Origin: Anaspis maculata
Lineage: Eukaryota > Arthropoda > Insecta > Coleoptera > Scraptiidae
Direction: 5' to 3'
Length of the DNA stretch: 64,000 nt
Assembly (NCBI GenBank): GCA_949128115.1
Contig: OX421963.1
Location: 84,143,602 to 84,207,601, forward strand
The notes under the pieces were generated by a model. It did not search any database. It was not told where the DNA came from and saw only the letters and a program-made list of their open reading frames with translations. The translations under genes were made by a program, and so were the position numbers. Each line of letters begins with the position of its first letter. The stretch's first letter is position 1. Of the stretch, positions 11,001 through 21,101 are shown piece by piece.

Positions 11001-12467
11001 AGAAGTTTTCAATGGCCCAAACCAACACGTATTGACACCATATGATATGCAAGCTCTCGTTGGCCAAATCCGAACCAGCAAGCAAAATTATAAAATGGGC
11101 CATTTCAGAAATTAACAGAGCTCCGTAGAGCATCAAAAGCCCCAGACGAAGTCCCAAACACGTGTAGACTATGGCAATGATGAAGATGCTGAAAAATAAT
11201 GAGTTAGGAAGCTGCGCACCAATTGAAGTAGACCACCAAAAAAATTAAGTCGCATTCAAAGTCACATAAGCGTTGGATGAGTGGACCATTCTCATTGATT
11301 TATCATTTATTGAAAGACGGTTTCAGGCCCCGATTGCACTATCAGAAGAGACAAAAAAAATTTTTTGCACATACCTGAACAAGGATAGTGGAATCCGAAT
11401 TGGTATAGAATCGTGAATTGTGTAGTAAGCTGGAAAGGTATTTGACTGCTCAATTACAAAGTTTATATTGGGTAGACAAGACTTGAATGCCAATGAATAA
11501 CGTACCAACTTGTGTTACACAGATTCCATTCACAATTGACAAGGCCATGAATCTCAGTAAGCTTCTCCATCGCTTTGTAAAAAGATATCGCATGGTTTCT
11601 TTCCATATTCGAAACTGACTGTATTTCGCATATTCTTTGAATTGAGGAGGATTGTTTTCCGCCACTCCCAAAGTCTCTTTAAGCAGTACCCAAACATCGT
11701 GTGCTTTGTTCTTGTTCAACAGCCACAGTGGCGATTCAGGTAAGTACCTGAAAAAAAAGTACCTGAGTTAAGGGTATTCCTCCTCAAGCCATAATCTTTG
11801 TTATATCTACCAGGAGATGAAAATCGGTATTGTTAGAGCAGAGACCATGATATATTTTCTGTACACGATGTCCATAGGCAGCGTGAGAGTCTCTGTAGCA
11901 CAAGCAAAGCTCAGTAATCCCACAGAACATATCAATTTGGTGAATCTCCCGCAAAGTTCTACAACTGAAATTTTGATCATATTTCTTTGCATAAGCCATC
12001 CAGTGTCGCGCTCACAATTCACAAAAAACGCCATATTCAGACTGGGCATCAAATAAAATTGAATTTTGAAGAACACATAAGCAGCTATTCCGATTTCAAA
12101 ATGCAAGAGAATGGCTATCGGTATGAAGATCAAACATGTAGCCGTTGCCAATATGCAGCAAACTTTCCTTCTGCCGTGAAGATCTGCCATCGAGCTGAGG
12201 AACAATTTCAAAATTGTGAACACCGCTATATCAAACTTGTTGTACTTCCTCATGAATTTTTCGTCTGTATATCTGAGGCTGAGGTATACACCATCGCCCT
12301 GGAGACAACAGGTTTCAGAGATTGCAGGGAAAAAATACGTATTCCAGTTGTACTTACAGGTAGATCGTTGCAGAAATAGAACAGAAAGAACATTACCAAG
12401 ACGAGGATGAGCCATGGAGCAGTCCAAATGCTGTGTTCCCTGAGTGCCTGAATCACATCAAGTTCCA
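8067..12467 (-). CDS. SLC22-like major facilitator transporter, paralogue A (multi-exon)
   Basis: This is a probable plasma-membrane carrier of the organic ion transporter (SLC22-like) group of the major facilitator superfamily; its substrate is unknown. Exons read on the minus strand: 12467-12358, 12298-11811, 11747-11506, 11429-11375, 11188-10888, 10119-10030 and 8216-8067 (stop). All junctions are GT-AG and all phases agree, giving 477 residues from the first placed exon. Signatures are the loop 2-3 motif MADLHGRRKV, the post-TM6 motif YLPESPLWLL, TESFPTFVR near TM10 and a last helix followed by SPETFFNKDLP. There are about twelve hydrophobic segments. The TM1-TM2 loop is short, and a 30-residue hydrophilic exon (10119-10030) lies between TM11 and TM12, which is unusual. 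Nearly every exon is conserved in paralogue B. The first coding exon is not settled: a 12-codon ATG exon near 12543 is possible, but its donor GT is missing here. Confidence 0.85.
8323..9857. mobile_element. hAT-like miniature element in transporter A intron, split by a palindrome
   Basis: The ends CAGCGACGGCGCCAG and CTGGCGCCGTCGCTG are inverse copies of a hAT-like terminus. The next bases on both sides are rich in GGGTGGGCAC words. ACAG lies immediately outside both ends (8319-8322 and 9858-9861), whereas paralogue B has a single uninterrupted TTTTACAG at the matching place. A full 8-bp hAT duplication is not visible. Subtracting the nested element (8404-9576) leaves about 360 bp. It sits in the last intron of transporter A; removing it brings that intron to 274 nt, close to the 264 nt in B. 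Confidence 0.75.
8404..9576. mobile_element. 1.17-kb palindromic element, TA target site, nested in the hAT element
   Basis: The two arms are inverse copies starting CAGGGTGATTCATGAGTGAC, with TA at 8402-8403 and 9577-9578. The centre lies near 8990. Matching open frames in both arms are mirror images of one non-coding sequence, not genes. No transposase is present. Confidence 0.8.
10175..10315. mobile_element. 141-bp hairpin MITE, TSD TAA, in transporter A intron
   Basis: Inverted ends of more than 40 bases start TAGCTGTATCACACTACACA. TAA flanks both sides (10172-10174 and 10316-10318). It lies in the intron between the sixth and seventh placed exons of transporter A. The paralogous intron in B lacks it, and subtracting it gives 624 nt against 612 nt in B. 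Confidence 0.8.
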
Positions 12468-12751
12468 CTGGAAAGTATTCTTAAAATAGAGAGACCAATA
12501 GGTATACCGGAGAAAAGCTTTACGTTTTTCTTTGGCATCCATTGTAGAAAATGATGGATAATGAACAATAAAATGATAGGTTGAAGTATTTACGTGACAC
12601 AGCAAGCCATCACTTTGACGGATCAATGTTTGACGGTTCCACAGAAATGTCAAATTTTTCTTTGTTCCTACGACAGGACGTCCTTTGCCTTGTTGTTCGC
12701 GTCTGCGTCTCCTAGTTAGTGAACTGAACAACCTGTCAACCTGAACTGATA

Positions 12752-12886
12752 GCGTTCTTGAGTTGCCAGAGTCGAGCCGGTTCGGGTCTGAAATCAAAGA
12801 ATTTGATTGGTTTTCAAAAATCCCTGGCCAATCAGTTATAGCGATTTTGGAGCCGCCCCGGCTCGGCTCTGGCGACTTGAAAACGC
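12752..12886. mobile_element. 135-bp GC-rich hairpin MITE, TA target site
   Basis: The arms run from GCGTTCTTGAGTTGCCAGAG to the inverse CGACTTGAAAACGC and include GAGCCGGTTCGGG-type words. TA flanks both ends. The homologous upstream block near 33655 lacks it. It lies just upstream of transporter A on its 5' side. Confidence 0.65.
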
Positions 12887-12894
12887 TATGGGTA

Positions 12895-13000
12895 TTCTGA
12901 CCCAAGTTGTTAGTGGTATCTCACTTCTGCGCATGATATTTCTCTCTAACTTGGATCAGATCAGTGAGTTTTGTGGTAAGAGGAAAGCACCTAATAGAGC
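12895..13000. repeat. Duplicated upstream block, paralogous to 33658-33772
   Basis: The two blocks share TTCTGACC, AAGTTGTTAGTGG and TCAGTGAGTTTTGTGGTAAG-like stretches in the same orientation. Relative to transporter B, the second block is pushed 3.3 kb further upstream by the minisatellite and foldback at 30430-33560. No coding function is seen. Confidence 0.65.
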
Positions 13001-13845
13001 AGTCTTTTTTCTGTAATTGGCCTGAAACATGGAAATGAAAAGTAACTCTTCTCATAATGATCAACAGAAGTACGAGGGATGAATAGTAGAGTTTGCTTCA
13101 AGAGTAATCGCTGATTATGATTGTACTCGACCATTTTGTGTGCAAAAGGAGACCTTACTGCACAGAAGGTCAAGTAGAAAACGTTTGATGAGCTTCTGTA
13201 AAAAGTGATGAAGATCCATTTGAATCAATAGAATCTGATAATTCGTGTGATACTTTCGCCCTCAAAGGTACAACCAAGGTTTGGCATTCACTGGAGATAC
13301 AACGAATTATGGTCATTCGAAGACTACCCACCCGCAATAACTCCCGATTCCTAGTGGAGATGTCTTCGCGCAAAAACAGGTCAAATTTTATATCGAGGAG
13401 GACATCGAAAAGATACATTGTCGAATTTCTATCTTCAGCCCCCTTGCACCCACCCACCCCAACATAGAAATTTCAAATGACACCACCTATTTTGCGATAC
13501 ATCAAATTGAAGCAAAATAAATTCTCTTTCTGAAGAAATAATTATGATTTTTTATAACCTCACCCCCCTTTTTTATCAAACTCTGTGAGTGTCCATTTTA
13601 ATATTCTTAATCTCTCAACCCTTTCCAATGCAATCGATGTCATCCTGCACGGCATCAAAACAAAACAAAAATCCTATGGGAAAAGTGCCACTCAAATTCA
13701 CGCTTCCGCTCCTTCCACCTCACCTTAAAAATCTTGAATGACAATACCGATTTTGTGGAACATCAAATTGAAGAAAATTGGATTTTCTTCCTTAACAACA
13801 TTTTTTTGAAATTTTCAAAATTCCCCGTACTCTTCTAAAATACTC

Positions 13846-16800
13846 TGGACAGGGAGCTGGTGCCTCAAAAATTACGTCATAAGGTACATGATTTTAACCC
13901 TGTAGGTCTAATGTGCGTTGATAAGGTTGTTAAAAATTGCTTTGTATTATATGTCAGACCGGGGGCTTTGGGTTGGTATGAGCCTTAGTGCAGTAAAGAT
14001 AGTCAAAAAAGACCCCAAACCTTGAAAAAATTAATTCATGAAATTTTATAGCAGATATCGATTAAGAATCTCATTCTTTACCACATACTCAAAATCCCCG
14101 AAAATCCCAGTTGAGCATTCTTCTTGCGGCGCTGTCAAAGTATATCATGTTTGCTGCAACTAGTCCGAAAATGGTATTCTTGTTTTTGTCACACTAGAGC
14201 TACATTGTTGGCTTAGAACTATTGGTATATACTGCAGAGCATGACCAGACCTTCTTTAAACCTCTAACTCGTATTTCCCCAAAAAAAAAAAACACGGAAG
14301 TCGCTTTAATTTCCAATTAACAGTGTTGATTAAGTATAATCCGAGGGTTAGTAACCAAGTTTATTACAATCTGTTTGATTTGTGATAGAGACATGAAATT
14401 TGGTTTGAGTGGTCTTCATGGTCTTTTTTCCAAATGTAAACATGACGCCTCGCCATATTTTGAGTAGGGGGGCCTAAAGACCCCCTTGAAAATTTGAAGT
14501 CTCAGGACTCTCAGGAACTCTCAAAAACCACCGGTAAATATCGTCACATATTTCAAAAAGTAATCATTTGACTCTACACCAAACCTTGACAAGAGACACA
14601 ATAGTTGTCGCCATGTACGCATTGTTCTTCGTGTTAAAAAAAATTCTTCGGAGAGTCAAAAAAACAACACAGTTTTTAATGATTTTTCAATCTAAGAAAC
14701 GGTGAGTTAATCTGCTGTGTATCATTATTCACTAATTTGTATTTGCCGAAGCTATTCATAGAGTCTGTTTTTTGATATTGTCATTCTAGGGATGACAGCT
14801 CCCGAAGAAATGAACCAATTCAAGTGTGAAGTTCAACAGCGTTTTTTGATTGTTCCAAATCAATATGATCGACAATTTATGAATGGATGGATAGCTGGAA
14901 CTGTTTTGTAACCTAATTTTATATGACTACACGCGGAACCAAGCGCAAAAGCATGGGAAATTTTTTTTTGCGTCGCTCACCATCATAAAATTTGTGCCCC
15001 TAGGGTGTGTTGAAAATATTTCTATACCGTGTATTCACTCGAACTGAGTGCTTTGAAGTATTCCACGCCTCAATCCTTATTCTTCGTGCCTTTCACTTGA
15101 CAACTGCAGATCATATCGACGTTTGTCTGTACTCTTTAGTCTGTATTCGCTGTTGTTTCGCCAAAGTAGCATGAAGTTTGGTGCAATTCTAACAATAATA
15201 GGTGGCGGTAAAAAAAAAAAATTTCGGGGCTTTTGCGCATCACTCCTTATCTAGTTATACTCAATAAAATTATAAAACAGTTGAAGCTATCCACCAAATA
15301 ATAAATTGTCATTCATATCAATTGGTAACATCGAAAAAAACGCTGCTGAACTGAGAACTTGAATTGGCTGGTTTCATCTGGAATTGTAGCTTCTAGATGT
15401 CAATATGAAGAAATGGACTTCATCAATGGCTTCGGCAGATACGAATTAGTGGATAATGATATGCGGAAGATAAATTTATTCATCTATTACATGAAAAAAT
15501 TATGAAAACCTGATTTTTTTTTTGACATTCCGAAGAATTTTTTTTTCATTATGAAGAACAGTGCGCACATGGTGACAACTGGTGTGTCTCTTGTAGAGAT
15601 TTAACGTAGAGTCAAATGATTACTTTTTGAAATGCGTGACAATTATTTTATTGGTGGTTTGCATGAGTTTCTGCAACTTCAATTTTCAAGGGGGTCCCTA
15701 AGCCCTCCTAACCAAAATGTGGCGAGACACAATATCTACATTTGAAAAGGGGGCCATGAAGACCACTTGAACCAAATTCCATGCCTTTATCACAAAAAGA
15801 ACAGATTTTATTAAATTTGGTCACTAATCCCCGAACTACACTCGATTACCACTGGTAATTGCAGAATAAAGCGAGTTACGTCTTTTCTTTTGCGGGAAAT
15901 AGGATTTCAGCGGTTCAGATGACGATCTGGTCATGCCCTGGAGTATATACCAACAGCTCTGAACTAACAATATAGCTATAATGTGACAAAAGCGAGAATA
16001 CAATTTTCGGACTTGTTGCAGCAAACATGATATACTTTGACAGCGCCGCAAGAAAAATGCTCACATGGGATTTCCGGGGATTTTGAGTACATGGTAGAGG
16101 ATGAAATTCTGAATCGATAACAGCTTTAAAATTCCATGAATTAATTTTTTCAACCTCAAAACCTATCTTCACTGCACTACCTGTCAATTTTCGAAAAAAT
16201 GGCCAAAAATTCACGTCATAAGATACATGAATGGAACCAACTGGATTTTGTGTTGAAACATCCCCTTGATCGAAAATCTGGTCGTAAGACAAAAATTTTG
16301 TTGGCTTTCGGTCCATAAGACAAGTTTCAGATTTTCAAAAAATGACCAAAATGTATCAATTTTTTCACATGCGTTTTGTTGACTAACCCACCAAGTGTGT
16401 GTGAAATATATTTGTAATCAGGATGAGAAGCGGAGTCGATTTAAATGTCTCTTTTTTCGATCTTGTACCTTGTAAGCGATGTACCATTGAAAAATTTTGA
16501 GGACAGATTCGAAACCTGCGTAAACAATCATGTGAGAATCGTTCTTCATTCTTGAAATTATGCCAAAGGAGAAGTCTCCAAGAGGAGTTAAATTTTGGCC
16601 TTTTTGAAAATTTCAAACTTGTCTTATGGACCGAGAGCCCTCAAAAAGTGTGTCTCATGACCCGATTTTAGATTAGGATGATGTTTCCACACAAAAGCCC
16701 GTTGGTTTTATTCATTTACTTTATGACATAAATTTTTGACATCTTTCGGAAATTGACAAGCCTATACCAGCCTAGCCCCCGGTCTGACATGTAAGACAAA

Positions 16801-16895
16801 GAAATGTTATACAACCTTATCAACGCACATTAGACCTACAGGGTTGAAATCATGTACCTTATGACGTAAGTTTTGAGGCACCAGCTCCCTGTCCA
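13846..16895. mobile_element. 3.05-kb palindromic element, TSD CTC, nested
   Basis: The ends are inverse copies starting TGGACAGGGAGCTGGTGCC, with CTC on both sides (13843-13845 and 16896-16898). Long arms match across GTCTAATGTGCGTTGATAAG, the GTATATCATGTTTGCTGCAA block and the GAATTGG-rich centre near 15100. The right arm is longer because of its own insertion at 16182-16758. No transposase is recognised. The uninterrupted host sequence is visible in the 52303 element, which supports these boundaries. Confidence 0.75.
16182..16758. mobile_element. Third-level palindromic insertion (~577 bp)
   Basis: This segment is present in the right arm of the 13846 palindrome but absent at the mirror position (about 14000) of the left arm. 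Its ends are TGTCAATTTTCG and the inverse CGGAAATTGACA. Inside are inverse halves around GGTCCATAAGACAAGTTT. The central part (about 16380-16600) resembles the interior of the element at 42450-43010. Confidence 0.6.
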
Positions 16896-17394
16896 CTCCA
16901 AATGTCCAAGTTAATGGAGGAGGAGTGGAAAATTCCAAAAAAATTGTTTTTACGACGAAAATTCAATTCTCTTGAATTAGATGTATGTATCACAAAGTAG
17001 GTGGTGTTTTGTTAAATTTTAAAGTTGAGGGAGGGGGACGGAAGGGTGAGTTTGAGTAGCACTTCTTTCACCGAAAATTCTGTAACCACGACTAGTTACT
17101 GATACTGTGAAGGCCCACCAGCTTGGTGAAGAAAGGGTAGGTGAAAATTGGTCTTGAGTGGGCGCAACGTGGTTTTTCCCACTACAGCATTAGGTCTCCA
17201 GCGATCAAGATGATCGCTCACAAAAAAAAATAACTTAACGCAAGAACGGACCAAGTCCGATTTACCATAGGACCACTACTAGTCCACTCATCGCCTTCAA
17301 TAAACCAAGAAACCAACAACAAACAAGTGTTCTCCGCCAAAAACAGCAGCACCGGCAAAGACGGCAGTCATTATTGCTGCCATCTCTCGACTTC

Positions 17395-19733
17395 TAGGCC
17401 AGTCAAATAAGGAAAGCTGGAGGGAAAAAACTGTTGGAGTTTTGTAAATTTGACAGTAATGTCCGGTAAGGTGTACAATTAAACATACTGAAAGTCCTCA
17501 ACTCTACCTACTGAGCTCGAGCCGCCATCTTGGAAAAATGGTCCTTCGATCCAGTTTCCTGCTTATATTCCGCTAATCATCAGAGATATTCAATTAAGTT
17601 TAATAAAAAATCAAGGCCGTAAAATTATCAACAGAAATTGTTTCTTACCGACTTCTTTCTCGTATCTGTTGATACGGGGTGTTTATAAGAAACTGTGATC
17701 GCGGCAGGCATGGGTCAGGCCGAAAAATGCAGTAACAGGCGCAATTGTAGTGATCGAAAGCGGATTCCAAAGGCAATGCGATCACAATCATTTATAAACA
17801 CCCGGTATTAATTAAACTAAATTAACAAAAAAAAAAAAAAAATCAACGATTTTTTGTCTATGGCCAGAGATATTGTCGTCAAAATTTGTGAAGATGTTAG
17901 CAATCTACATCAAAGCTAGACGTGACAGTTGAGATGAGAAAAAAAATGCGAAAATATTTTTTCATTTTTCTTTTTCAATTAAGCAAACATTTGGTTTTCG
18001 AATTTGACATTTCCAACAGGGCGGAGTAAAGGTTTCAATCGAACATCAATCAGTTTTGATATTTACATATTGAAAGAAAAGATTTCATCAGTATTGTGCC
18101 TTAACGAACTTCTGAAATGCTCGATATGAATGAAACTAAAAGAATGATAGCTAAGTCCAAAAAGTGTTGTCGATTGGTTCTGAAGGAGACATTTCGAAAC
18201 AAAAGACATCAGCAAAGGATATACAGGACGTCCAAAGGTTATTCAACTGTATATGAGCCCCATATTGGTGTGCCTTATCCAAAATAGTACAAAAGAATCA
18301 ATCAAAATGTTGAAATCCACCCTGTATAACAAAAAGGAACGATACAAAATAGAAGTAGTAAAACATACCTGGTGCCTTTTTCACACTGCTGAAAAAAAGA
18401 ACAAAATTAATTGATTTATTTGAAAGTTATTAGTCCTCAAACTTGACTTTACAAATTTCAGCCAGTCAAATAGGGAAAAGTAGAGAGAAGTAACTGTCGG
18501 AGTATCAGAAATTTGACAGGGATGTTCGCTAAGGTATACTTATAAACATACTGAAAGTCCCTGCCTCTACCTGTTGCGCTTGAGCCGCCATCTTGGCAAA
18601 ATGGTCCTTCGATCAAGTTTATCACCATTTTTCCAAGATGGCGGTTCGAGCACAAAAGGTAGAGGCGGAGACTTTTAGTATGTTCATAAGTATACCTCAG
18701 CGAACATCCCTGTCAAATTTCTGAAACTCCGACATTTACTTCTCTCTACTTTTCCCCATTTGACTGGATAAAATTTGTAAAGTCAAGTTTGAGGACTAAT
18801 AACTTCCAAATAAATCAATTAATCTTGTTCTTTTTTTTCAGAAATGTAAAGGCCGTCTTTTTGGCATCAGGTATGCTTCACTACTTCCATTTTGAAGTAC
18901 TTTCATTTTTGTGTCGTTACTTATTGTTATACAGGGTATATTTTAACATTTTGATTGATTCTTTTGTACTATTTTGGATAAGGCACATCAATATGGGGCT
19001 CATATACAGTTGAATAACCTTCGGACCTCCTGTATATCCTTTGCTGATGTCTTTTGTTCCGAAATGTTTCCTTCAGAATCAATCGACAACACTTTTTGGA
19101 CTTTATTAGCTATTATTCTTTTAGTTCAATTCATATCGAGCATTCCAGAAGCTCGTGAAGGCACAATTATGATGGAATCTTGTCTTACAATATGTAAATA
19201 TCAAAACTGATTGATGTTCGATTGAAACCTTCACTCCGCTCTGTTGGAAATGTCAAACTCGAGAACCAAATTTTTTGCTTGATTTAAAAAAAAATATTTT
19301 TGCAATTTTTTTTTCTATCTCAACTGTCACGTTAAGCTTTGATGTAGACTGCCAACATCTTCACAAATTTTGGAGACAATATCTCTAGCCATAGGCAAAA
19401 AATCGCTAATTTTTTTATTTTTTTTGTTAATTTAATTTCATCAATATCAACAGATACGAGAAAAAAATCGGTATGAAACAATTTTTGCAGGCAATTTTAT
19501 AGCCTTGATTTTTCATCAAACTTAATTGAATATCTCTGATGATTAGCGGAATATAAGCAGAAAACTGGATCGAAGGACCATTTTTCCAAGATGGCGGCTC
19601 GAGCTCGATATGTAGAGTTGAGGACTTTTAGTATGTTCAACAGTACACCTTACCGGACATTACTGTCAAATTTCCAAAACTCCAACAGTTTTTTCCCTCA
19701 AACGGAAAAGTTTGTTCTAATTTGACTGGCCTA
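17395..19733. mobile_element. Palindromic DNA element, copy 2, TSD TTC
   Basis: This is the second copy of the 3247-5451 family, with the same ends and flanked by TTC at 17392-17394 and 19734-19736. Its length is 2339 bp because its left arm carries a 131-bp insertion (17675-17805). Arm order and internal modules are as in copy 1. It encodes no protein. Confidence 0.85.
17675..17805. mobile_element. 131-bp MITE with TA target site inside palindrome copy 2
   Basis: Its ends are CGGGGTGTTTATAA and the inverse TTATAAACACCCGG, with TA on both sides (17673-17674 and 17806-17807). Copy 1 of the host palindrome reads straight through (TTGATATTAATTAA near 3525), which gives an empty site. The TA target suggests Tc1/mariner-type mobilisation. 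Confidence 0.85.
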
Positions 19734-19736
19734 TTC

Positions 19737-21101
19737 TTTTAAAGACTTGGAGTAAGTACATCTTGCGCTTTCCTCGTGTTTCTATTCATGGTCAATGATA
19801 ATTATTGTACAAAACAAGAAAAAATTCTCAAAAAAAAAATTCTGCACCACATGCATCGCTCTACCGTGTATGACTTTTGTTGATAGATTCAAATGAGTTT
19901 TCAATTTCTCAATAGACCTATTCGGTGAAAACGAGAGAGACAGACTTATACAGAAATCTGTGTGAGAAAAGAGACACAAAGTGAGTTGCGCGCGCATCTG
20001 AACGACCATCTAGGGAAATTCAGCATGAGGTTTGCGTTCCTGATAATCCCTGTATGTTTCAATTTTGACGGAGCATGTAGATTAAGACTTCAACTGCCGT
20101 CATTTTGACGTTCACGCTAGCGAGAATTCACTGCTGAATGATGAGGTGACGGTGACCTCCACTCAACATGGAACAAGATGTGTGCCAGGGCTACCCCTCT
20201 AAAGGCAGGAGAAGCAGAGACCGTGTAACCGCAAAACATACAGGTCAGCAGCATTCCCACCTATTACAGAACATGTATTCCGGGTCAACCTCATGGAAGA
20301 AGCTTTGCATCCTTTGTCACCGACAGCAACTCTTCGAGGGTCTAGAGAACTACGACTATGGCCTACGAATGCTCCCAGAAGGTGACAGTAGCCGAAGACA
20401 GGCCGACCTGTAAGAATTTGTCACACTATCGCGGACAGAAACACTCAAAGGAACTGGGGGTCTGGGAGCTACTAGCTACTGTCCGTGTTTTCCGCGATCA
20501 GGGACTTCCAACCACATCTTGTTGCTTTTAACCGCTCTTCTTTCAAGGTGATGTTTGCAGGGAGCATACATGGTATGTACCAGGGATCAACGCGTATGTA
20601 CCGTACACTTATCACTTCAACTGTTTGACACTTTAACTTTGATTTTTCCAAAGATGTCATCTTCCACTATTTCACCTGCACCGTTATCATGGCACCGAGT
20701 CGTGCAGATGCGCGCGCAGACCAGGTAAAACTGAATGGGTGTATTGTTTTTCTTACTTCAGTTGGTATTGAGCGTCAAGAAATCGCACGTGCAACATTGT
20801 TGCGCGCAATTATTGTTGCAGCAGAATTGCTTAATGTAAAGCTGGATTAACACCAGAGGCGATTTGGGCTAGCGCGCTTCACCTGCAAGAGGCGCTGGCG
20901 TCGCAATTCTCCCTAGACCCGAACGATTAAATACAGTGTAGAAACTGTTAAACTCAAATTTTGTACGGTGGATGTCGCTGGTGAAATAGGCTCTAGTGTA
21001 CAAAATACTTTGGTGTATTGCTGGTAGCGGATACGCTTTTCGTACGCGATTCAATAGAATGTCATTGTGACACTTCGCGGTCCTCGACAGTCACCACTGA
21101 A
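19737..21101. other. Stretch without a recognised gene
   Basis: An open frame at 20168-20413 contains a CILCHRQQLFEGLENYD stretch that I cannot place in any family. It has no clear splice or partner signal. The rest shows no protein or RNA features. Confidence 0.4.

Larger units (their letters stand above)
7725..13000. repeat. Segmental duplication, unit A
   Basis: This unit is paralogous to 26050-30330, in the same orientation. Matching begins near the ATGGATGTCGTTGATT block (about 7725 and 26067) and covers all seven exons and the introns of the transporter genes. Their 5' flanks match to about 12670, and a further block at 12895-13000 matches 33658-33772. Unit A carries at least three insertions absent from unit B: 8323-9857, 10175-10315 and 12752-12886. 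The sequence between the two units includes unrelated transposons and a pseudogene. Confidence 0.8.
13306..17090. mobile_element. Interrupted copy of the 52303-53382 palindrome family
   Basis: 13306-13845 matches the left part of the 52303 element, including CCGCAATAACTCCCGAT, the CCTAGTGGAGATGTCTTCG block and CCACCTATTTTGCGATACAT. 16896-17090 continues it with AAGTAGGTGGTGTTTTGTT. The middle is a 3.05-kb insertion (13846-16895). The right terminal arm found in the 52303 copy is not seen here, so this copy is probably truncated at its right side. Confidence 0.7.

Noticed and set aside
12453..12905. 150-codon minus-strand open frame upstream of transporter A
   Set aside because: It runs through a GC-rich hairpin MITE and the 5' region of the gene, and has no counterpart in paralogue B. 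Only its last codons could be the disputed first exon.
20168..20413. 81-codon open frame with a cysteine-containing stretch
   Set aside because: No recognised family, no partner exon and no second copy in the window.
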